From contig NZ_NESA01000001.1 of NCBI RefSeq assembly GCF_002778315.1, forward strand, positions 248,001-312,000: a DNA stretch of 64,000 nt, read 5' to 3'. This document shows, one piece after another, positions 57,798-64,000 of the stretch. Under the pieces are notes generated by a model. It ran no database searches and had not been told where the DNA came from. It was given only the letters and a program-made list of their open reading frames with translations. The stretch comes from Limnohabitans sp. JirII-31. Its GTDB lineage: Bacteria > Pseudomonadota > Gammaproteobacteria > Burkholderiales > Burkholderiaceae_C. The position numbers were made by a program, and so were the translations under genes. Numbering within the stretch: position 1 is the first letter of the stretch; every line of letters starts with the position of its first letter.

Positions 57798-59737
57798 ATT
57801 GGCACGCTCTTACCATCGTCGCACCCCTTGTCGTTCTTGTGGGCTGCACGTCCACGTACCCCAAGCCTGATGTCTCCACGCAAAACAACATTGCGCAGGA
57901 AATGAAACAGGCGGGGGTGACCAAACCTGCGGTCAAAACACCGGCTTCAGGCGTCTCGGCAGAAATTTTGAGTGACTTGATGATGCCCTCCATCAACAGT
58001 CTCATCCCGAAATCGGGTCGAGGCACGGTCGATCAACGCTTTGATCTGGTGGTCAACGACGCACCCATTGGTCAAGTCTTGGCGGGGTTGGTGGCAGGCA
58101 CCGAGTACAGCATCTTGCTCAAACCCGCTGCGGGCGCTTTGCCCATACCTGGCGCCGCAGGTGGTGCGATTTCCAAAGAAATCATGCCGTCTGCTGAGAC
58201 CAGTGCCAGTCGCGTCACATTGAACCTGAAGAACGTGACCCTGACCGAGGCACTCAACGCCATCCGCGATGTGTACGGCTATGACTACACCATCGATGGA
58301 CACCGCATCCTGGTTCAAGCGGCAGAATTGCAAACCCGCCTGTACTACGTCAACTACATCCTAGGTCAACGCCGTGGCGTGAGCGATTTGCAGGTCATTG
58401 GCGGTGCTTCGGTAGGGCACACCTCCAGCACCTCCACCTCTTCATCCAGCACCAGCTCTTCCAACTACGCCTCAGTGCAAGCCAGCGGCTTGAGCACCTC
58501 GGTCAAATCTGACATTTGGGGTGAAGCCGAAGACGCGTTGCGTACCGTGCTGGGCTGCAACATTGCCAAGTCGGTGGCCACCACCGCGACCAGCCGTGTG
58601 GGCGGCACCTCCACCTCACAAGGCAATGCCTCACGTGCTGATATTTCGCAACTCGGTGAGTCCACCCGCGGTGACCGTTTGCACGGCATCGACGGATGTG
58701 TGCAAGGCCGTGCACTGACCATCAACCAAATGAGTGGCACCATCCTGGCCCGGGGTATGCCCACCGAGCTGCGCATGGTGGAAAAGCTGTTGCGGTCCAT
58801 GCAACTGAGTATTTCGCGTCAGGTCATCATTGAGTCGAAGATCATCGACGTCGAGCTCAGCAACGACTCACAGCAAGGCATCAACTGGGGTGCTTTCCAA
58901 AATGGCATGCACCAATTCTCGGTCGGTGCCAGCACGGGCAGCATTGGCATGAACCAACCCAACGTTGGCGCCGTGGGGGGCACCATCTCCAGCACCGTCA
59001 CACTGGGTGGTTTGCTGGGGGCCACGCTCGCCACTGGCGCGTCAGCGCCCAACGCGTTTTCGTCAGGCTTGGGCATGGCATTTCAAGCGCGTAACTTTGC
59101 GGCTTTGATCAACTTTTTGGAGTCGCAAGGACGTGTACATGTCTTGTCCAGCCCACGCATTGCCACGTTGAACAACCAAAAAGCGGTGATCAAAGTGGGC
59201 AGCGAAGAACCGTTTGTCACCAACATCACGGGTGGCAGCATCAGCGTGCCTTCGGCCGGTTCAAACGCCATCACGATTGACCCCACGCTCACGTACCAGC
59301 CGTTCTTCTCTGGTATTTCCTTGGACGTGACACCGCAAATTGATGCCGACGACAACATCACCCTGCATGTGCATTCCATGGTCAACAGCGTGGTCGAAAA
59401 GTCTAAGTTGGCATTGCCCAACTCAGACCGTACCGTGCCATTCGCTGTCAATACCTTGAACGAAACCGACAGCGTCGTCAAAGCCAAAGACGGTCAAGTG
59501 ATTGTGATTGGCGGGTTGATGACCGAAAAAACCTCCGACAACCGTGGCGGCATTCCCGGTGCACGCGATGTCCCTGGCGTGGGTGCCTTGTTCAACCGTG
59601 GCGCCCAGTCTTCCACCAAACGTGAGCTGGTCATCATGCTCAAGACCACCGTGGTCAAAGACGACAGCGTTTGGGCCAACGACATTGCCGCCACCGGTGA
59701 GCGCATCGGTGCTCGCAACACCCCCGCGCCGCGTTGA
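57794..59737 (+). CDS. mshL: MshL, outer-membrane secretin (lipoprotein)
   Basis: A 647-residue secretin that forms the pilus exit pore. The signal peptide ends with a lipobox (LVVLVGC, Cys about residue 17). An N0-like domain (FDLVVNDAPIGQVLAGL), STN/N1-type domain and the C-terminal secretin barrel (VHVLSSPRIATLNNQKAVIKVG; KAKDGQVIVIGGLM) follow. A Ser/Thr-rich insert lies near residues 210-235. GTG start with AGGAG, overlapping the mshK stop. Confidence 0.92.
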   Translation: MNWHALTIVAPLVVLVGCTSTYPKPDVSTQNNIAQEMKQAGVTKPAVKTPASGVSAEILSDLMMPSINSLIPKSGRGTVDQRFDLVVNDAPIGQVLAGLVAGTEYSILLKPAAGALPIPGAAGGAISKEIMPSAETSASRVTLNLKNVTLTEALNAIRDVYGYDYTIDGHRILVQAAELQTRLYYVNYILGQRRGVSDLQVIGGASVGHTSSTSTSSSSTSSSNYASVQASGLSTSVKSDIWGEAEDALRTVLGCNIAKSVATTATSRVGGTSTSQGNASRADISQLGESTRGDRLHGIDGCVQGRALTINQMSGTILARGMPTELRMVEKLLRSMQLSISRQVIIESKIIDVELSNDSQQGINWGAFQNGMHQFSVGASTGSIGMNQPNVGAVGGTISSTVTLGGLLGATLATGASAPNAFSSGLGMAFQARNFAALINFLESQGRVHVLSSPRIATLNNQKAVIKVGSEEPFVTNITGGSISVPSAGSNAITIDPTLTYQPFFSGISLDVTPQIDADDNITLHVHSMVNSVVEKSKLALPNSDRTVPFAVNTLNETDSVVKAKDGQVIVIGGLMTEKTSDNRGGIPGARDVPGVGALFNRGAQSSTKRELVIMLKTTVVKDDSVWANDIAATGERIGARNTPAPR

Positions 59738-59775
59738 GGCCATGCAGGCGATCAAGCCCAAGAAAGCCGACACGC

Positions 59776-60681
59776 ATGTACCTTGACTATTTTGGATTGA
59801 AAGAATTTCCGTTTGGGATCACGCCCGACACCGAGTTCTATTTCTCCTCAGGCGTCTCCCAGGAAGCCCTCAACACCTTGTTGGTGGCCGCGAAAACGGG
59901 CGAAGGCTTCATCAAAATCACAGGCGAAGTGGGCACAGGTAAAACCATGCTGTGCCGCAAGCTGATGGCCAGTCTGGGGCCAGGTTTCAAAGTGGCCTAT
60001 GTGCCCAACCCGCATATCGACCCGGACAGTTTGTTCATGGAGGTGGCGACCGAATTGGGCATTGCGTTCGATCCCGGTACCCACCACAAGCACCAATTGT
60101 TGCGGGCCCTGAATGAGCGCTTGTTGGAACTCAACCGCCAAGGGCAGCGCGTGGTGATTTGTTTGGACGAGGCGCAAGCCATGCCGATCGAGACACTCGA
60201 GGCCTTGCGCTTGTTGACCAATTTGGAGACGGAAAAGCGCAAGCTGGTGCAAGTCATCATTTTTGGCCAGCCCGAGTTGGAAAAAAAGCTCAACCATCCG
60301 TCGATTCGCCAACTCAAACAGCGCATCGCCTTTGATTACTGTCTCTCTCCCATGGTGGGCGATGAGATCGACTACTACATCCACCACCGTTTGCAGGTGG
60401 CTGGGCATCGCGGTGGGCGTTTGTTCACGCGTCCCGCTTTGTGGTTGTTGAAGTTGCGCACAAAGTGTGTGCCGCGCTTGGTGAATATTATTTCCCACAA
60501 GGCCTTGTTGTCTGCGTTTGGCAAAGGGCACCACCAAGTGACCTTTGGTGATGTTCGTGCTGCGGTGCTCGACACCACATCGATCCATCCCATGCAGTCG
60601 ATATTCAGCGTGTGGGCTTTGTTGGGCATGCTGTTGGCCAGCCTGTTGTGGCTGGTGATTGAAAAAGGATACTTGCGATGA
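59776..60681 (+). CDS. mshM: MshM, ExeA-like AAA ATPase
   Basis: A 301-residue ATPase with the ExeA-type opening MYLDYFGLKEFPFGITPD, Walker A GEVGTGKTMLCRKL and Walker B VVICLDEAQAMP, ending in a hydrophobic helix (VWALLGMLLASLLWLVI). Relatives help the secretin cross the peptidoglycan; the helix would anchor it in the inner membrane. The ATG at 59776 is the family start. It overlaps mshN by four bases. Confidence 0.9.
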   Translation: MYLDYFGLKEFPFGITPDTEFYFSSGVSQEALNTLLVAAKTGEGFIKITGEVGTGKTMLCRKLMASLGPGFKVAYVPNPHIDPDSLFMEVATELGIAFDPGTHHKHQLLRALNERLLELNRQGQRVVICLDEAQAMPIETLEALRLLTNLETEKRKLVQVIIFGQPELEKKLNHPSIRQLKQRIAFDYCLSPMVGDEIDYYIHHRLQVAGHRGGRLFTRPALWLLKLRTKCVPRLVNIISHKALLSAFGKGHHQVTFGDVRAAVLDTTSIHPMQSIFSVWALLGMLLASLLWLVIEKGYLR

Positions 60682-61757
60682 GTTTGATCAACCAAATGCT
60701 CAAGGACATAGACCAGCGCCAAGGCAGTACCAACGCCAGTGCTGATTTGCAAGGTCAAGTCAGAGGCGTCATCCATCGTTCTGCCTCTCCTGCGTTCATG
60801 CATTGGATGGGAGGTGCTCTGGCCGTTACCGTGCTGGTGGCGGCTTCGCTCTCTTACTACCGCAGTGTTTCACCCCGCGCTTCGTTGCCACCGATGGTAC
60901 AAATTCCTTCGGTGCAAACGCTGCCAAGCCCTGGCTTGAGCACATCGCCCGTCGTGACAGCAGATCAGGCGCCTGCTCAACCGAAGGTTCAGCCACCCCA
61001 GCCAACGCCGATGCCGGAGACTACAGCCAAGCTGCCCACGCTTGCCAGCACGACCCCGCAAGCCAGTCCCAGTGACAGAGCTAAAAAAGCCCAAGAGTTG
61101 GTGGTGAAAACTGAAGCGGCACCCAGTGTGCCCGTGGCCGTGAGCAGCAAGGCAGAGCCCAGCAGTTCGGTCAGCCGTGTGGTCAGCGTCGAGCAACGTT
61201 CAGCCAATTGGTACCGCGAGTCATTGACCCTGATTCGACAAGGACGCAACACCGAAGCCCAGGGCTTGTTGAGAAAAGCAATTCAAGAATATCCAGCCAA
61301 CCACGATGCGCGCCAATTGTTGGCGCGTGTGCTGGTCGATGCCAGCCAGTTGGCAGAAGCCAAAAGTCTATTGTTGCAAGGCTTGACGCTGACGCCTGAT
61401 CGCACCGAGTTCTCCATGGCGTTGTCCCACGTGCTGGTGCAGTCCAATGAGCTGGAGTCTGCCATTGACACCTTGCAAAAAGGGCTGCCCTCAGCCGGTA
61501 ACAACGCGGACTACCATGCCTTTTTAGCCGCGTTGTTGCAACGTCAAGGTCGGCATGAAGAGGCCACCCAACATTACCTCACTGCGTTGCGCCAAGCCCC
61601 GGATGCCTCGAATTGGCTGGTCGGTCTGGCGATTTCTTTGCAAGCCCAAAACATGAATGTGGGTGCAGCAGAGGCTTACCAGCGAGCCATTGACTTGGGG
61701 CTACCTGCCTCCTTGTCGCAATTCGCGCAAGACCGGCTTCGTCAACTGGGGCGCTGA
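60678..61757 (+). CDS. mshN: MshN, TPR-containing pilus assembly protein
   Basis: A 359-residue bitopic protein: cytoplasmic start MSLINQMLKDIDQRQ (as in MshN and ExeB-type proteins), one helix near residues 40-55, a proline/alanine/serine-rich linker, then tetratricopeptide repeats from about residue 175. It probably forms the periplasmic partner of MshM. Followed after 25 bases by the PilT gene. Confidence 0.87.
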   Translation: MSLINQMLKDIDQRQGSTNASADLQGQVRGVIHRSASPAFMHWMGGALAVTVLVAASLSYYRSVSPRASLPPMVQIPSVQTLPSPGLSTSPVVTADQAPAQPKVQPPQPTPMPETTAKLPTLASTTPQASPSDRAKKAQELVVKTEAAPSVPVAVSSKAEPSSSVSRVVSVEQRSANWYRESLTLIRQGRNTEAQGLLRKAIQEYPANHDARQLLARVLVDASQLAEAKSLLLQGLTLTPDRTEFSMALSHVLVQSNELESAIDTLQKGLPSAGNNADYHAFLAALLQRQGRHEEATQHYLTALRQAPDASNWLVGLAISLQAQNMNVGAAEAYQRAIDLGLPASLSQFAQDRLRQLGR

Positions 61758-61782
61758 GCCCCGCGTCCACACAGGGGCTCGT

Positions 61783-62826
61783 ATGAATATTCAACATTTG
61801 TTGGCCCAAAGCGTGGCGCAGCGCGCCTCTGACTTACACCTGTCCGCGGGTTTGACGCCGATCATTCGCGTCGATGGTGATTTACAAAAACTGTCTGACC
61901 ACACGCTCAGCGATGCTGACATTCGTGAAGCGGTCTACAGCATCATGACCATCCACCAACGTGAGCACTTTGAGCGCGAGTTGGAGTGTGATTTCTCTTT
62001 TGAAGTGGCTGGTCTGTCACGCTTTCGTGTCAATGCGTTTCACCAAACACGCGGTGCAGCGGTGGCGTTTCGTGCCATCCCGGCAGGTATTCCCAGCCTG
62101 GACGATTTGCACGCTCCTGCGGTATTTTCTGAGTTTGTCCGTCGTCCACGTGGGCTGGTGTTGGTGACAGGGCCGACCGGTTCTGGCAAGTCCACCACTT
62201 TGGCGGCCATGATTCACAGTCTCAACCAGTCAGACCCCAAACACATCTTGACCATTGAAGACCCGGTTGAGTTTCTGCATACGCCCAACACCTGTTTGAT
62301 CAACCAACGCGAGGTGGGCGGGCAGACCCTGAGCTTTTCCAACGCCCTGCGTGCGGCGATGCGCGAAGACCCCAACGTGATCCTGGTGGGCGAAATGCGC
62401 GACCTTGAAACCGTTCGTTTGGCCATCACCGCCGCCGAGACTGGCCATTTGGTGTTGGGCACAGTCCATACCTCGGGGGCAGCCAAAACCATCGATCGAC
62501 TGATTGATGTGTTTCCCGCAGAAGAAAAAGAGATGGTCCGCAGCATGCTCTCGGAGTCGCTGGAGGCGGTGATCTCTCAAGTTTTGTGCAAGCGCAAAGA
62601 CGGCAAGGGGCGCGTGGCTGCATTTGAAATCATGGTGGGCACTTCTGGGGTGCGCAATTTGATTCGTGAGGGCAAAGTGGCGCAAATGTACTCAGCCATT
62701 CAGACTGGCAGCGCGGCAGGCATGCAAACTTTGGATCAAAGCTTGGCGCAACTGGTCAAGCAAGGCGTCATTGAAATTTCCGAAGCACGGGTCAAAGCCA
62801 AGTTCGCTGAAAACTTCATGCGCTGA
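61783..62826 (+). CDS. pilT: PilT-type pilus retraction ATPase
   Basis: A 347-residue hexameric ATPase that powers pilus disassembly. Seen: an N-terminal PAS-like domain (QRASDLHLSAGLTPIIRVDGDL), Walker A VTGPTGSGKSTTLAAMI, Asp and His boxes (EDPVEFLH; TGHLVLGTVHT) and the C-terminal GVRNLIREGK motif. It is embedded directly after mshN and before the GGDEF gene, probably in the same operon. It could be a PilT paralogue dedicated to this pilus, or a genomic single copy. Confidence 0.92.
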   Translation: MNIQHLLAQSVAQRASDLHLSAGLTPIIRVDGDLQKLSDHTLSDADIREAVYSIMTIHQREHFERELECDFSFEVAGLSRFRVNAFHQTRGAAVAFRAIPAGIPSLDDLHAPAVFSEFVRRPRGLVLVTGPTGSGKSTTLAAMIHSLNQSDPKHILTIEDPVEFLHTPNTCLINQREVGGQTLSFSNALRAAMREDPNVILVGEMRDLETVRLAITAAETGHLVLGTVHTSGAAKTIDRLIDVFPAEEKEMVRSMLSESLEAVISQVLCKRKDGKGRVAAFEIMVGTSGVRNLIREGKVAQMYSAIQTGSAAGMQTLDQSLAQLVKQGVIEISEARVKAKFAENFMR

Positions 62827-62851
62827 ACAAGTCGTCCAGACCTGTACCTCT

Positions 62852-63676
62852 ATGCCCGATTTGTTCACCTTTTTTTATGGCGCATCTTTGTTGTTGCAGA
62901 TTTTGGCTGCCGTGGTCGCACTGGATTTGTATGTGCATTCCAGCCAATACCGTTGGGGTTGGTTGTTGCTGGCTTTGGGGCTCGTGGCCTTGACATTTCG
63001 CCGTGCCTTGATGCTCTGGACCTTGGACGGCCACCAAAGCGTCACAGGCGTGGAAGCGTTGATTTTTTTCATGATCGCCAGTGCGCATTTTTTAGGCATT
63101 GTGCTGATTCGCAATGTGGTCATCAGCCTGGAGCTGGCCAACCGAGAGTTGAAAAGAATTTCACAAACCGACTCACTGACCGGTGCCTTCAGCCGTGCCG
63201 AGACATTCAACCGTGCGCGGCTGGAGATTTCACGCAGCCAACGTCATCATGTCCCGCTGAGCTTTGTGATTGTGGACATTGACCATTTCAAACGTGTCAA
63301 CGATGACTACGGCCATGATGTGGGAGACCTGGTGCTGCAAGGTTTGGTCAAGACCTGTCAAGTTCAGTTGCGAAAAATTGACACCCTGGGTCGCGTCGGT
63401 GGAGAGGAGTTCATGCTGGTGCTGCCCGAGACCGATGAAGACCAGGCCCATGAGGTGTGTGATCGTCTACGCACAGCCATTGAAAGCAAAGAATTTTTTC
63501 TGCCCTCAGACGAAATGATCCACATCACCATCAGCCTGGGCATTGCCACCTACCACCCGCAGCAAGTGCGCGTTGACGATGAGTCAGCGCTGGTCCATGT
63601 CTTGTGTCAACACGCCGATGCTGCGATGTACCAAGCCAAAAAGGCGGGCCGAAACCAAGTGGCCATCTGGCACTAA
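62852..63676 (+). CDS. Membrane GGDEF diguanylate cyclase
   Basis: A 274-residue protein with three to four N-terminal membrane helices (about 1-100), a short linker and a GGDEF domain. The active site GGEEF is intact (residues 183-187), as is the allosteric I-site RxxD (Arg174-Asp177, five residues upstream), so it should make c-di-GMP with product inhibition. It lies 25 bases after pilT and likely belongs to the pilus operon. The next gene, an HD-GYP protein, is convergent. Confidence 0.93.
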   Translation: MPDLFTFFYGASLLLQILAAVVALDLYVHSSQYRWGWLLLALGLVALTFRRALMLWTLDGHQSVTGVEALIFFMIASAHFLGIVLIRNVVISLELANRELKRISQTDSLTGAFSRAETFNRARLEISRSQRHHVPLSFVIVDIDHFKRVNDDYGHDVGDLVLQGLVKTCQVQLRKIDTLGRVGGEEFMLVLPETDEDQAHEVCDRLRTAIESKEFFLPSDEMIHITISLGIATYHPQQVRVDDESALVHVLCQHADAAMYQAKKAGRNQVAIWH

Positions 63677-63684
63677 CCAGATGG
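63663..63684. terminator. Hairpin between convergent c-di-GMP genes
   Basis: Perfect eight-bp arms CCATCTGG / CCAGATGG around CACTAA, which includes the stop codon of the GGDEF gene; followed by TTTG. Confidence 0.55.
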
Positions 63685-63692
63685 TTTGAGCA

Positions 63693-64000
63693 TCAGGTGG
63701 GCAATTTGTAGTTCTTTGTCTCGATCAAGCGAATGGCCGCGTCCACCACCTCAGAGTCATACAGCGTGCTGCGATTTTTCTTCAACTCATCCATGGCCGC
63801 GTCAATGCCAAGTGCCGCCCGATAGGGGCGGTGGGATGACATGGACTCCAGCACATCGGCCACAGCCAGCACACGCGCTTCCGCCAGAATTTGATCGCCC
63901 TTCAATCCTTTGGGATAGCCTGAGCCATCCATGCGTTCATGGTGCTGCCCAATGATGTCGGCAATCGGCAGCGGGAACGACACATTTTTCAAAATGTCAT
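63693..64000 (-). CDS. HD-GYP domain phosphodiesterase, C-terminal fragment
   Basis: The C-terminal 101 codons or so of a larger protein; the frame remains open to the window edge (preceding residues read DILKNV). Signature GQHHERMDGSGYP contains the GYP motif, and ARVLAVADVLESMSSHRPYR matches HD-GYP c-di-GMP phosphodiesterases. It is convergent with the diguanylate cyclase, so opposing c-di-GMP enzymes flank the pilus locus. Confidence 0.92.
   Translation of the reverse strand, partial: DILKNVSFPLPIADIIGQHHERMDGSGYPKGLKGDQILAEARVLAVADVLESMSSHRPYRAALGIDAAMDELKKNRSTLYDSEVVDAAIRLIETKNYKLPT

Overview
This 64 kb window looks like a chromosome segment of a betaproteobacterium of the order Burkholderiales, most likely a Comamonadaceae relative (Rhodoferax/Limnohabitans-like). 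That placement is inferred from protein flavour and gene order (Bug-type solute-binding protein, surE-pcm-nlpD, rpsF-priB-rpsR-rplI-dnaB, thrS-infC-rpmI-rplT-pheST-ihfA-merR). No phage, insertion sequence or CRISPR array is visible, and every gene that can be read from end to end appears intact. Two genes run off the window ends.

Layout. (1) 1-4.5 kb: an accessory catabolic cassette. A divergent Bug binding protein faces a tightly overlapping operon of Rieske oxygenase, zinc alcohol dehydrogenase, IclR regulator and COG0523 (CobW-like) GTPase. A large nested palindrome with IclR-like half-sites lies just before the first operon gene. (2) 4.5-17 kb: housekeeping genes. These are the membrane pyrophosphatase hppA divergent from soluble ppa, a quinone-oxidoreductase-like MDR protein, surE-pcm-nlpD-rlmD (no rpoS between nlpD and rlmD), a Bax-inhibitor-1 protein, a GlcG/HbpS-like protein and the divergent ppsR/ppsA pair. 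(3) 17-24 kb: a two-component sodium/solute symporter with an EF-hand-like loop, then rpsF-priB-rpsR-rplI and dnaB (DnaA boxes upstream), followed by a PIN-PhoH ATPase. (4) 24-34.5 kb: peroxiredoxin, an Mth938-domain protein, a seven-gene chain joining alanine/threonine synthesis (alaA-hom-thrC) to molybdenum cofactor synthesis (mobB-moeA-moaD-moaE), and clpB behind a sigma-32-like promoter. (5) 34.5-40.6 kb: an MFS transporter with a ThDP enzyme, a histone H1-like/SWIB fusion protein, a 528-base AT-rich gap with TCTTATA palindromes, isocitrate lyase and a ferritin-like protein. (6) 40.6-48.6 kb: thrS-infC-rpmI-rplT-pheS-pheT-ihfA-merR and tRNA-Pro(GGG). infC starts at a non-canonical ATC codon.

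(7) 48.6-64 kb is the most interesting part: a complete-looking MSHA-type IV pilus locus arranged as two divergent operons around one AT-rich regulatory region. Leftward are the pilin mshA, minor pilins (C, D, O-like), an unusually large MshP/PilX-like protein, the assembly ATPase MshE and the platform protein MshG. Rightward are the PilM/N/O/P-like proteins (MshI, a PilN-like protein, MshJ, MshK), secretin MshL, ATPase MshM, TPR protein MshN, a PilT-type retraction ATPase and a GGDEF diguanylate cyclase. A convergent HD-GYP protein closes the window.

MshE carries two degenerate copies of the MshEN motif that binds c-di-GMP in related proteins. The locus therefore looks like a self-contained, c-di-GMP-controlled extension/retraction pilus module. 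Coordinates and starts were set by reading the sequence. Functions are family-level inferences unless stated otherwise.
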